From contig CAJTPO010000022.1 in assembly GCA_910578115.1 (NCBI GenBank), positions 1,361 through 65,360 on the forward strand: a stretch of 64,000 bases of DNA. The letters are read 5' to 3'. The stretch is from an uncultured Lachnospiraceae bacterium. Lineage in GTDB: Bacteria > Bacillota > Clostridia > Lachnospirales > Lachnospiraceae. A program made the position numbers and the translations under genes. Shown here piece by piece: positions 50,770-59,811 of this stretch. The notes beneath the pieces are model-generated. The model was given only the letters and a program-made list of their open reading frames with translations, was not told the DNA's origin and ran no database searches. Numbering within the stretch: position 1 is the stretch's first letter; each line of letters opens with the position of its first letter.

Positions 50770-53055
50770 ATGGATGATAATTTAAATCAATACGAAGGTG
50801 GTCCCGGCGGTCCCGGCAACGGCTCCGGCGGCCCGGGAGGGCCGGGAGGCCCCGGTGGTTCCGGCAGCAGCGGCAACGATCCCCGGAAACAGAGCCTGAT
50901 CATGCTGGCGGTGGCGGCCATCGTCACCCTTTTATGCATCAGCATGTTCATGAAGATGATGACCGGTGCTACCAATCAGGAGATTTCCTACAATGCCTTT
51001 ATCGAGATGATCGAGAAGGAACAGATCGAGAGTGTCACGGTAGAATCCGACAGAGTTGTCATTTATCCGAAGCAGGCGGAGACGAAATCCCCTTTTGCGT
51101 ACGGCTACGGTCTGGGTACGATGACTTACTATACCGGTAAGATGGAAGACGACGACACACTGACCAGGCGCCTGCTGGAAAAGGATATCGAGACCAACAA
51201 ACCGACCTCCGACAGTTCCAGCATCATTATGACGGTGCTGCTCTATTATGTGCTTCCGATCCTGCTGATGTGGGGATTGATGAGCCTGCTCTTCCGGCGG
51301 ATGGGCGGCAGAGGCGGCCCAATGGGCGTTGGCAAGAGTACCGCCAAGGCTTACGTGCAGAAAGAGACCGGCATCACCTTTAAGGATGTGGCAGGGGAAG
51401 ATGAGGCCAAGGAATCACTGGTGGAGGTGGTGGATTTCCTCCACAACCCCGGCAAATATTCCAAGATCGGTGCCAGACTGCCCAAAGGGGCGCTTCTGGT
51501 AGGACCGCCCGGAACAGGTAAGACACTGTTGGCCAAGGCAGTGGCGGGAGAGGCGCATGTGCCCTTTTTCTCCCTGTCCGGTTCGGATTTTATAGAATTA
51601 TATGTAGGTGTGGGTGCATCCCGTGTGCGTGATCTGTTCAGGGAAGCGGAGAAGAACGCGCCCTGTATCGTGTTTATCGACGAGATCGACGCCATCGGCC
51701 GCAGCAGGGATTCCAAGTACGGCGGCGGTAACGAGGAGAGAGAACAGACGCTGAACCAGCTGCTGTCCGAGATGGACGGTTTCGACGGCAAGAAGGGGAT
51801 CATCATCCTGGCGGCCACCAACAGGCCGGAGATCCTGGATAAGGCGCTTCTGCGTCCGGGCCGTTTCGACCGCAGGATCATCGTGGACAAACCGGATTTA
51901 AAAGGCCGTGTGGAAATCCTGAAAGTACATGCCAAGGATGTGCGTATGGATGAGACCGTGGATCTGAATGAGATCGCGCTGGCGACCTCCGGTGCGGTGG
52001 GATCCGATCTGGCGAACATGATCAATGAGGCGGCCATCAATGCCGTCAAGACAGGCAGAGAGTATGTCAATCAGAAGGATCTGTTCGACGCAGTGGAGCA
52101 GGTCCTTGTGGGCAAAGAGAAAAAGGACCGTATCATGAGTAAGGAAGAGCGCAAGATCGTTTCCTATCATGAGGTGGGCCATGCGCTGGTAAGCGCGCTG
52201 CAGAAAAATTCGGAACCGGTACAGAAGATCACCATCGTGCCAAGAACCATGGGAGCGCTGGGGTATGTCATGCACGTACCGGAAGAAGAGAAATACCTGA
52301 ACACGGAAGCGGAGCTGCGGGAACGTCTGGTGGGACTGCTGGGAGGCCGTGCGGCGGAGGAGATCGTCTTCGATACCGTCACCACGGGAGCGGCCAACGA
52401 TATCGAGCAGGCCACGAGCATTGCCCGCAACATGATCACACGCTTCGGTATGAGCAAGAAATTCGGCCTGATGGGGCTGGCGACGGTGGAAAGCCAGTAT
52501 CTGGACGGCAGGGCATCCCTGACCTGTTCCGATGTGACGGCGGCGGATATTGATACGGAAGTGATGAAGATGCTGCGTGACAGCTACAAGCAGGCCAAGA
52601 AGCTGTTGAAGGAAAACCGCGAGATCATGGATAAACTGGCGGCACACCTGATCGAGAAAGAGACCATTACCGGCAAGGAATTTATGAAGATCTTCCGTAA
52701 GGAGAAAGGACTTCCGGAGCCGGAAGAGGAGGAGAACGGGAACGGCGCGGCCAAAAAGGAGACGCAGCCGGCACAGCAGAATCCGGCAGCGGGCAGTGCC
52801 GAGCCGGAGAAACAGCCTGTATATGGGCAGCCGGCGTCAGGACAGAGCGCTGTAGAAGGCAGTCCGGCCTCGGATCAAAATTCCGATGCGGCGCAAAACC
52901 GGCAGGAGCAGGCTTCCGATTCCGGCATGCAGGAGCAGACGCCGGAGACGCAGAAAGAACAGGAACAGCCGTGGAGGCCGCCCTGTCAGCCGCAGCCGGA
53001 GAACAGAGGCGTCTTTTCACAGGCGCCGGAACCGCGGGACGACCATAAACATTAA
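50770..53055 (+). CDS. ftsH: ATP-dependent zinc metalloprotease FtsH
   Basis: A 761-residue membrane AAA+ protease. A Gly/Pro-rich N-terminal tail (residues about 8-35, repeats of GGPGGPG) precedes the first membrane helix (about 42-62). The FtsH extracellular domain follows, then a second helix (about 155-180) and the AAA domain with Walker A GPPGTGKT (about 242-249) and Walker B IVFIDEIDAIG. The protease zinc site HEVGH is at about 466. The C-terminal 110 residues are a low-complexity Pro/Gln/Glu tail. It degrades misfolded and regulatory membrane proteins. The low-complexity ends are unusual in length. A hairpin at 53083-53112 closes the unit. Confidence 0.95.
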   Translation: MDDNLNQYEGGPGGPGNGSGGPGGPGGPGGSGSSGNDPRKQSLIMLAVAAIVTLLCISMFMKMMTGATNQEISYNAFIEMIEKEQIESVTVESDRVVIYPKQAETKSPFAYGYGLGTMTYYTGKMEDDDTLTRRLLEKDIETNKPTSDSSSIIMTVLLYYVLPILLMWGLMSLLFRRMGGRGGPMGVGKSTAKAYVQKETGITFKDVAGEDEAKESLVEVVDFLHNPGKYSKIGARLPKGALLVGPPGTGKTLLAKAVAGEAHVPFFSLSGSDFIELYVGVGASRVRDLFREAEKNAPCIVFIDEIDAIGRSRDSKYGGGNEEREQTLNQLLSEMDGFDGKKGIIILAATNRPEILDKALLRPGRFDRRIIVDKPDLKGRVEILKVHAKDVRMDETVDLNEIALATSGAVGSDLANMINEAAINAVKTGREYVNQKDLFDAVEQVLVGKEKKDRIMSKEERKIVSYHEVGHALVSALQKNSEPVQKITIVPRTMGALGYVMHVPEEEKYLNTEAELRERLVGLLGGRAAEEIVFDTVTTGAANDIEQATSIARNMITRFGMSKKFGLMGLATVESQYLDGRASLTCSDVTAADIDTEVMKMLRDSYKQAKKLLKENREIMDKLAAHLIEKETITGKEFMKIFRKEKGLPEPEEEENGNGAAKKETQPAQQNPAAGSAEPEKQPVYGQPASGQSAVEGSPASDQNSDAAQNRQEQASDSGMQEQTPETQKEQEQPWRPPCQPQPENRGVFSQAPEPRDDHKH

Positions 53056-53082
53056 GAACCTGCGGCGTAGGAAAGAATAAGA

Positions 53083-53118
53083 GGCAAAGTCATATCAGCA
53101 GCTGACTTTGCCTTCTCT
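53083..53118 (+). terminator. Hairpin terminator after ftsH
   Basis: GGCAAAGTCA (53083-53092) and TGACTTTGCC (53103-53112) pair perfectly around a 10-base loop, followed by TTCTCTTT. Only 25 bases then remain before uvrC, so some readthrough is possible. Confidence 0.6.
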
Positions 53119-53142
53119 TTATAACAGTAAGGAAAGCATGCC

Positions 53143-55026
53143 ATGTTTAACTTTGAAGAAGAATTGAAGAAACTGCCGAATGCTCCGGGTGTGTACCTGA
53201 TGCACGATGCGGGCGACACGATCATCTATGTGGGCAAGGCCGTGAATCTGCACAGCCGGGTGCGCTCCTATTTCCGCAGGATCGTGGGCAGAGGGCCGCA
53301 GATTGACAGGATGGTGGAACAGATCGCCCGCTTTGAGTATATCGTGACGGACTCCGAGCTGGAGGCGCTGGTGCTGGAGAATAACCTGATCAAGGAATAC
53401 AGCCCGAAGTACAACACGATGCTCAAGGACGACAAAACCTATCCTTATATCAAAGTGACTATGGGGGAGGAATTCCCGCGGATCCTTTTTTCCAGAGAGA
53501 TGAAGAAGGACCGTTCCCGGTATTTCGGGCCGTATACGAGTGCGGCGGCGGTGAAGGATACCATCGATCTGATGAACAAGCTCTACCAGCTAAAGACCTG
53601 CAACCGCAGGCTGCCGCGGGATATCGGCCTCGAGCGGCCCTGCCTGAATTACCATATCAAGCAGTGTCTGGCTCCCTGTCAGGGGTATATCGACAGGGAG
53701 GCGTACAGGGAGCGCGTGGAACAGGCGCTGGATTTCCTGAACGGCAACTATAAGCCGCTTTTGAAGGAGCTGGAGGAAAAGATGACGCAGGCGTCCGAGA
53801 ATCTGGAGTTCGAGGAGGCTATACGGTACAGGGATCTCTACAACAGTGTCAAAAGCGTGGCACAGAAGCAGAAGATCACGGACAGCAACGGCGAGGACAA
53901 GGATATTCTGGCGCTGGCCAAGGATGAGACGGACGCCGTGGTGCAGGTCTTTTTTGTGCGGGACGGCAAGCTGATCGGCAGGGAGCATTTCTATATGACC
54001 CATGTGGAGGGGTATGACACGGCGCAGATCCTGCTGGATTTTGTGAAACAGTTTTATGCGGGCACGCCCTATATTCCCCGGGAATTGATGCTGCAGGAGG
54101 AGATCGCGGACATCGAGATCCTGGAAAAGTGGCTGAGCAGCCGTAAAGGCAGCCGGGTCTATCTGCGCGTGCCGAAGAAGGGAGCCAAAGAAAAGCTGGT
54201 GGAGCTGGCGGCCCAGAACGCGCATCTGGTGTTAAGCCAGGACAAGGAGCGGATCAGGCGGGAGGAAGGCCGTACCATCGGAGCGATGAAGGAGATCGGG
54301 GCACTGCTCCAACTGGAAAATGTGAGCCGTATGGAGGCTTTCGACATTTCCAATATCAGCGGATTCGCCAATGTAGGTTCCATGGTGGTATTTGAAAAGG
54401 GAAAGGCGAAGCGCAGCGACTACCGCAAATTCCGCATTCAGTCGGTATCCGGGCCGGACGATTACGCGTGCATGAAGGAAGTGCTGACCAGACGTTTCAT
54501 CCACGGCATGGAGGAGAAGGAGGAGCTGAACCGGAAGGCGATCAACCAGGAGTTCGGCAGCTTCACGAAATTTCCGGATCTGCTGCTGATGGACGGCGGC
54601 AGAGGGCAGGTCAATATCGCGCTGCAGGTGTTGGAGGAGCTGCATCTGGAGATTCCCGTCTGCGGTATGGTCAAGGACGACAACCACCGCACCAGAGGGC
54701 TGTACTATCAGAATGTGGAGATTCCCATTGACACCCACTCAGAAGGGTTTAAGCTGATCACCCGGATTCAGGACGAGGCGCACCGCTTTGCCATCGAATA
54801 TCATCGTTCCCTGCGTTCCAAGGCCCAGGTCAAGTCTGTGCTGGACGAGATACCGGGGGTGGGGCCGGCCAGACGCAAGGCGTTGATGCGGCATTTCGGT
54901 TCCATAGGCGAGGTGCGGGAGGCGTCCGTGGAGAAGCTGTGCGAGGTGCCGGAGATACCGGAGCATATCGGACGGCAGATTTATGCATTTTTTCGGACGG
55001 ATGCGGAGGACGGGGATCCGCAGTAA
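53143..55026 (+). CDS. uvrC: Excinuclease ABC subunit UvrC
   Basis: A 627-residue endonuclease of nucleotide excision repair. The N-terminal GIY-YIG domain (GVYLMHDAGDTIIYVGKA, residues 15-32) cuts 3' of the lesion; a UVR motif follows at about 205-240. The RNase H-like C-terminal nuclease (about 380-540; SNISGFANVGSMV, LLMDGGRGQV) cuts on the 5' side, and tandem HhH motifs (IPGVGPARRKALMRHFGS) end the protein. The length is normal. SD AAGGAAAG precedes ATG 53143. Confidence 0.95.
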   Translation: MFNFEEELKKLPNAPGVYLMHDAGDTIIYVGKAVNLHSRVRSYFRRIVGRGPQIDRMVEQIARFEYIVTDSELEALVLENNLIKEYSPKYNTMLKDDKTYPYIKVTMGEEFPRILFSREMKKDRSRYFGPYTSAAAVKDTIDLMNKLYQLKTCNRRLPRDIGLERPCLNYHIKQCLAPCQGYIDREAYRERVEQALDFLNGNYKPLLKELEEKMTQASENLEFEEAIRYRDLYNSVKSVAQKQKITDSNGEDKDILALAKDETDAVVQVFFVRDGKLIGREHFYMTHVEGYDTAQILLDFVKQFYAGTPYIPRELMLQEEIADIEILEKWLSSRKGSRVYLRVPKKGAKEKLVELAAQNAHLVLSQDKERIRREEGRTIGAMKEIGALLQLENVSRMEAFDISNISGFANVGSMVVFEKGKAKRSDYRKFRIQSVSGPDDYACMKEVLTRRFIHGMEEKEELNRKAINQEFGSFTKFPDLLLMDGGRGQVNIALQVLEELHLEIPVCGMVKDDNHRTRGLYYQNVEIPIDTHSEGFKLITRIQDEAHRFAIEYHRSLRSKAQVKSVLDEIPGVGPARRKALMRHFGSIGEVREASVEKLCEVPEIPEHIGRQIYAFFRTDAEDGDPQ

Positions 55027-55078
55027 CTCCTCAAAATGATAATTAAGTCGGAAAAAATATGTTTCAGAATGAATAAAA

Positions 55079-55107
55079 TTGACTTAAAGTTCATACAATG
55101 ATATCAT
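55079..55107 (+). promoter_or_regulatory. Promoter of the DUF4143 ATPase gene
   Basis: TTGACT and TATCAT have 17-base spacing, 50 bases before the GTG start. The AT-rich spacer (55027-55157) differs from the surrounding GC-richer housekeeping genes. Confidence 0.6.
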
Positions 55108-55157
55108 CAAGGTAAAAGAAGGGAAAAAATGGTTGTTTTGGGCTGTGAGGTGATATC

Positions 55158-56459
55158 GTGCGGAGGAAAATAGAAGAGAAGCTGTTACGATGGAAAAACG
55201 ATGAAGAAGGCCGTAGGCCGTTGCTGCTCTACGGCGCACGGCAGGTGGGCAAGACTTTCATCCTGCTGGATTTCGGGGAGAAGAACTACGAGAATGTAGT
55301 CTATATCAATTTGGAGACGAACCGCTCCGTAGCTTCTGTCTTCGAGAATGATATCGCTCCGGGACGGATCATTACGCTGCTGGAGGCGATCGTGGGAGAG
55401 GAGATCCATCCGGGGAGGACGCTTTTGTTTCTGGATGAGATCCAATCCTGTGAGAGGGCATTGACAAGTCTGAAATATTTCTGTGAGCAGGCGCCGGAGT
55501 ATCATATCGTATCTGCCGGGAGTCTTCTCGGCGTGGCAGTCAACAGGCAGCAGTATTCTTTTCCGGTGGGGAAAGTGAAGAGCCTGTCCCTGTACCCGCT
55601 GGATTTTGAAGAGTTCCTGTGGGCGGTGGGAGAAGAGACGCTGGCGGGGGAGATCCGGGCCTGCTGTGAGGCGCACAGGCCGATGATAGAGGCCCTGCAT
55701 CAAAAGGCGCTGGAGCTGTATCATTATTATCTGATCGTAGGCGGTATGCCTGCTGTTGTCAACGAATACGTCAGCCGGGGGAAGCTGGTACTGGTGCCGA
55801 ATATGCAGCATGAGATTCTGGGAAACTATGTGGCGGATATGGCGAAGTACGCTTCTGCGGAGGAGGCGGTCAAGATCCGGGCGGCTTTCAATTCCATTCC
55901 CGCACAGCTGGCGAAGGATAACAGGAAGTTCCAGTATAAGGTAGTGCAGAGAGGGGCCAGCAGTTCCATGTTCGGGGCCTCGATCGAGTGGCTGGAGCAG
56001 TCCGGTGTGGTTCTGAAATGTAAGAGGATCCTGCATGGAGAGGATCCGATCTCCGTCTATGAAGATCTCTCGTCTTTCAAATTATATATGGGTGATGTGG
56101 GGCTTCTGGTGGCCAAATCCGGGCTGTCCCTGCAGACGATCCTGCTGGGGGAGGCCAATACCTTTATGGGAGCCGTGACGGAGAACTATCTTACGGTTCA
56201 GCTGGCGGCCATGGGGTACGGGATCTATTACTGGGCGCCCGAGAACAGCCAGGCGGAGCTTGACTTTGTGCTGCAGGCAGGCGGACAGGTGACAGCAATC
56301 GAGAGTAAGCGCGGCACTCACAACAGATCCAGAAGCCTGGGCATGTTTATCCAGAAATATAAGCCGGGCCGGGCGATCCGGTTTTCGGAAGAAAATTTTT
56401 ACAATACGGAGTCGGTGGAGGCGTTGCCTTTGTATGCGGCGTTCTGTCTTGGGGACTGA
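55158..56459 (+). CDS. AAA ATPase with DUF4143 domain
   Basis: A 433-residue protein starting at GTG 55158 after GAGGTG. The N-terminal AAA_14-type ATPase has Walker A GARQVGKT (about 26-33) and Walker B LLFLDEIQ (about 88-95). The C-terminal DUF4143 region has a restriction-endonuclease-like end (ELDFVLQAGGQVTAIESKRG) with possible PD-(D/E)XK residues. The role of the family is not established. Here it sits as a self-contained cassette with its own promoter between uvrC and hprK. Confidence 0.85.
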   Translation: MRRKIEEKLLRWKNDEEGRRPLLLYGARQVGKTFILLDFGEKNYENVVYINLETNRSVASVFENDIAPGRIITLLEAIVGEEIHPGRTLLFLDEIQSCERALTSLKYFCEQAPEYHIVSAGSLLGVAVNRQQYSFPVGKVKSLSLYPLDFEEFLWAVGEETLAGEIRACCEAHRPMIEALHQKALELYHYYLIVGGMPAVVNEYVSRGKLVLVPNMQHEILGNYVADMAKYASAEEAVKIRAAFNSIPAQLAKDNRKFQYKVVQRGASSSMFGASIEWLEQSGVVLKCKRILHGEDPISVYEDLSSFKLYMGDVGLLVAKSGLSLQTILLGEANTFMGAVTENYLTVQLAAMGYGIYYWAPENSQAELDFVLQAGGQVTAIESKRGTHNRSRSLGMFIQKYKPGRAIRFSEENFYNTESVEALPLYAAFCLGD

Positions 56460-56561
56460 AATCGTAGCTCATCGGTCGGATGCCCTGCTGCGGGGTGCCA
56501 GGTACCGTGACGCATAACGATCTCCTGTCAATAATGCGGCGCAGTAGTTTTATCAGATGAA

Positions 56562-56590
56562 TTGCGAACCGCCTTTTTGTATGTTAGAAT
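56562..56590 (+). promoter_or_regulatory. Promoter of hprK
   Basis: TTGCGA and TAGAAT are separated by 17 bases. In the leader CATTTGCA (56605-56612) and TGCAAATG (56629-56636) form a perfect inverted repeat, 50-80 bases before the start codon. The gap 56460-56684 contains nothing else recognisable. Confidence 0.5.
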
Positions 56591-56684
56591 AGGACATGGA
56601 ACGGCATTTGCATAACTTTGCGGTTTGGTGCAAATGGACTGTGCAGGCTGCGGCAAGACAAGATACGGGAGGTAAGGAGAGGGT

Positions 56685-57623
56685 ATGGCGAGCATCAGTT
56701 TGACGAAGGTTATCGAGAAATTTAAATGGGAGAATCTTACGCCGGAGATCGATATTTCCAAGATCAGCGTGATCCAGCCGGATATCAACAGACCGGCGCT
56801 GCAGATCGCGGGGTATTTCGAGCATTTTGAGACGACGAGACTGCAGATCGTAGGATTTGTGGAATATTCTTATATGAATTGCATGGAAGAGGACCGTCAG
56901 CGCGAGATCTTCGAGAAGCTGCTCAACAATCCGATCCCGGGCATCCTGTTCTGCAGGGAGTTACAGCCGAACCTGTTATTCCGGGAGATCGCGGTCAAGT
57001 ACGGCGTGCCGATCCTGATGAGCAAGAAGGCTACTTCGGCCTGTATGGCGGAAGTGATCCGCTGGCTGAATGTGAAGCTGGCTCCCTGTATCTCCGTGCA
57101 CGGCGTGCTGGTGGACGTATACGGCGAGGGCGTGCTGATCACGGGCGAGAGCGGCATCGGTAAGTCCGAGGCGGCGCTGGAGCTGATCAAGAGAGGACAT
57201 CGTCTTGTCACGGATGATGTGGTGGAGATCCGCAGAGTCAGTGAGGATACGCTGGTGGGAAGCGCCCCGGATATCACGAAGCACTTTATCGAGCTGCGGG
57301 GTATCGGTATCGTGGACGTGAAGTCGCTGTTCGGTGCGTCCAGCGTCAGGGATACGCAGAATATCGATCTGGTTATCCGTCTTGAGGACTGGGATAAGGA
57401 TAAGGAATATGACCGTCTTGGCCTGGAAGAGGAGTACACTGAGTATCTGGGCAATAAGGTGGTGTGTCACAATATTCCCATCAGGCCCGGCCGGAATCTG
57501 GCCATCATCTGCGAGTCGGCGGCAGTCAACCACCGTCAGAAGAAGATGGGCTACAACGCGGCGCAGGAGCTGTATAAGCGCGTGCAGAAATCTCTGGCGG
57601 CCAGACGGGAAGAAGACCAGTAA
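56685..57623 (+). CDS. hprK: HPr kinase/phosphorylase
   Basis: A 312-residue bifunctional enzyme that phosphorylates or dephosphorylates Ser46 of HPr (and Crh) in response to glycolytic state. P-loop GESGIGKS is at about 153-160; the HprK signature ELRGIGIVDVKSLFGASSVR follows at about 205 (in part). The N-terminal half has the HprK_N fold. SD GGAGGTAAGGAG precedes ATG 56685. Its probable substrate, an HPr-like protein with Ser46, is encoded about 4 kb downstream. Confidence 0.95.
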   Translation: MASISLTKVIEKFKWENLTPEIDISKISVIQPDINRPALQIAGYFEHFETTRLQIVGFVEYSYMNCMEEDRQREIFEKLLNNPIPGILFCRELQPNLLFREIAVKYGVPILMSKKATSACMAEVIRWLNVKLAPCISVHGVLVDVYGEGVLITGESGIGKSEAALELIKRGHRLVTDDVVEIRRVSEDTLVGSAPDITKHFIELRGIGIVDVKSLFGASSVRDTQNIDLVIRLEDWDKDKEYDRLGLEEEYTEYLGNKVVCHNIPIRPGRNLAIICESAAVNHRQKKMGYNAAQELYKRVQKSLAARREEDQ

Positions 57624-57709
57624 GTGCGGCGTGGCAGGACGGCCGGTGTGGAACAGATAAACTATAAATCATTAAACATATAACAAACTACAAACAAGGG
57701 GGAAAAGGC

Positions 57710-58648
57710 ATGGCGAATTATGTATTTGGAGTGGATGTGGGCGGAACTACCGTGAAGCTGGGGCTGTTTGACATTGACGGCAATCTGCAGGACAAGTGGG
57801 AGATTCCCACCAGGACGGAGAACGGCGGCGTGAATATCCTGCCGGACGTTGCGGCCAGCGTACAGGCCAGGATGGAAGAGAAGGGGATCACGAAAGACGA
57901 CGTGGCAGGCGTGGGCATCGGCGCTCCCGGCCCGGTTGACGGCAGAGGAATCATCCACAAGGCGGTGAACCTGGGGTGGTCTGAGATGAATCTGAAAAAG
58001 GAACTGTCGGAACTTCTCGGTGGTATGCAGGTGGAAGGCGGCAATGACGCCAATGTGGCGGCGCTGGGCGAGATGTGGAAAGGCGGCGGCCAGGGTCATA
58101 AGGATCTGGTGGCAGTTACTTTGGGAACCGGCGTGGGCGGCGGTATCATCATCAACGGCAAAGTCGTGACCGGCTGCAACGGTTCGGGCGGCGAGATCGG
58201 CCATATCCATGTGGAGGATAATGAGACAGAAGTCTGCGGCTGCGGCAACTTAGGCTGCCTTGAGGAATATGCTTCCGCTACGGGCATCACCAGACTGGCG
58301 AACCGGAAACTGAAAGCCTGTGACAAGGACAGTGTGCTGCGGCAGGGTGAAGTATCCGCCAAGACGGTATTTGATGCGGTCAAGGCAGGGGATGAGCTGG
58401 CCATCGAGGTGGCGAAACAGTTCGGAGAATATCTGGGCAAGGGCCTGGGCGTGATCGCCGGTGTTGTCAACCCGGAAGTATTCGTGATCGGCGGCGGCGT
58501 TTCCAAGGCCGGCGAAGTACTCTTTGATTATATCCGCCCGCCTTTCGAGCGCACGGTGTTCCACGGCTGTAAGGATACGAAGTTCGTGCTTGCCACACTG
58601 GGCAACGATGCGGGCATCTACGGAGCGGCGAAGCTGGTGCTGGGATAA
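57710..58648 (+). CDS. Glucokinase, ROK family
   Basis: A 312-residue ATP-dependent sugar kinase. The phosphate-1 motif GVDVGGTTVKLGLFD is at residues 5-19; the sugar-site GGNDANVAALGE at about 107; and the ROK zinc motif CGCGNLGCLEEYAS at about 175-188 has its three Cys. It phosphorylates glucose to glucose-6-phosphate and supplies the glycolytic signal HprK senses. SD AAGGGGGAAAAGG precedes ATG 57710; it is 86 bases downstream of hprK and probably cotranscribed. Confidence 0.9.
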   Translation: MANYVFGVDVGGTTVKLGLFDIDGNLQDKWEIPTRTENGGVNILPDVAASVQARMEEKGITKDDVAGVGIGAPGPVDGRGIIHKAVNLGWSEMNLKKELSELLGGMQVEGGNDANVAALGEMWKGGGQGHKDLVAVTLGTGVGGGIIINGKVVTGCNGSGGEIGHIHVEDNETEVCGCGNLGCLEEYASATGITRLANRKLKACDKDSVLRQGEVSAKTVFDAVKAGDELAIEVAKQFGEYLGKGLGVIAGVVNPEVFVIGGGVSKAGEVLFDYIRPPFERTVFHGCKDTKFVLATLGNDAGIYGAAKLVLG

Positions 58649-58698
58649 AAGACAGAAGAAACAGAATATACATAATTTTAAGATAAAACAGAGATTCT

Positions 58699-58749
58699 AT
58701 AGTAAGCGGCAGAGTAATTTGCCGCTTACTATGAAAGTCTCCGACTTTC
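58699..58749. repeat. Double hairpin repeat between glucokinase and murB
   Basis: ATAGTAAGCGGCA (58699-58711) and TGCCGCTTACTAT (58720-58732) pair perfectly (13 bp), followed directly by GAAAGTC-TCC-GACTTTC (58733-58749). There is no T-run. The arm TTTGCCGCTTACTAT recurs with one change at about 21374-21388, so this is a dispersed REP/MITE-like structure and not just a local terminator. Confidence 0.6.
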
Positions 58750-58853
58750 ACAGCATGGATAGAAGTTTATTATAAAGATGATCTGTGACATCCGCGGCTG
58801 CATCGGAATATTAATAAATAAGCAGTAAATTCGAGAAATGGACGGGATAGAAA

Positions 58854-59765
58854 TTGAGTGCATCAATGTATGATTATATAAAAACGATCATTCCGGAAGA
58901 ACGTATCTTGTTTCACGAACCGATGAGTAAGCACACCACTTTTCGAGTGGGAGGAGAGGCAGACTGTCTTATCATGATTCATGAGGAGCAGGAACTGGCG
59001 AAGCTGGTCCGTTACCTGAATCAGATAGAGGAAGCATATTTTATAGTAGGAAACGGCAGCAATCTTCTCGTAGGAGATAAAGGATACCGGGGCATTGTGA
59101 TCAAACTTGACGGGCCTATGGGAGAAGTGGAGACGAAAGGAACGGTGATACGGGCCGGAGCCGGAGCGCTGCTCTCGAAAGTGGCGGCGCAGGCAAAGGA
59201 GCATGGTCTGTGCGGGATGGAGTTTGCGGCCGGTATTCCCGGCAGTATTGGTGGCGCCGTGGTGATGAATGCAGGCGCTTATGGCGGTGAGATGAAGCAG
59301 GTTGTCGTGTCTGTTCGGGGATTGGACAAAGAGGGAGAGATCCTGACGCTGGACAACGATACGATGGAATTCGGATATCGCAGCAGCGCCATACGCAACA
59401 GGCCGATCATTGTACTGGAAGTGACGCTGCAGCTTGCGGCGGGTGATGCAGAGGAGATCGGGGCCAGGATGGAAGAGCTGGCGGCACAGCGCAGAAGCAA
59501 ACAGCCGCTGGAATATCCCAGTGCCGGCAGCACATTCAAACGGCCGGAAGGATACTTTGCGGGCAAGCTGATCATGGACGCGGGGCTGCGGGGCTATCGA
59601 ATCGGCGGCGCGCAGGTGTCGGAGAAGCACTGCGGTTTTGTGGTGAACAGAGGCGGCGCTACCGCGGCGGATGTCAGAGAAGTGATCGAGGAAGTACAGG
59701 AGCGGGTCAGGGACCGGTTTCATGTCACGTTAGAACCGGAGATCGTTTTTTTGGGAGACTTTTGA
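58854..59765 (+). CDS. murB: UDP-N-acetylenolpyruvoylglucosamine reductase
   Basis: A 303-residue FAD enzyme completing UDP-MurNAc for peptidoglycan. FAD-binding motifs HTTFRVGGEAD (about 27-37), GNGSNLLVGD and GIPGSIGGAVVMNAGAYGGE (about 124-143) and the catalytic YPSAGSTFKRP (Ser, about 220-230) are intact; it is of the shorter MurB type. The start may be TTG 58854 (GGGAT upstream) or ATG 58866 (no clear SD). It is followed closely by rapZ. Confidence 0.9.
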   Translation: MSASMYDYIKTIIPEERILFHEPMSKHTTFRVGGEADCLIMIHEEQELAKLVRYLNQIEEAYFIVGNGSNLLVGDKGYRGIVIKLDGPMGEVETKGTVIRAGAGALLSKVAAQAKEHGLCGMEFAAGIPGSIGGAVVMNAGAYGGEMKQVVVSVRGLDKEGEILTLDNDTMEFGYRSSAIRNRPIIVLEVTLQLAAGDAEEIGARMEELAAQRRSKQPLEYPSAGSTFKRPEGYFAGKLIMDAGLRGYRIGGAQVSEKHCGFVVNRGGATAADVREVIEEVQERVRDRFHVTLEPEIVFLGDF

Positions 59766-59811
59766 AAAAACTGCGGGAATCCGAAATGCAGGGGATACGG
59801 GAGATAATGAA

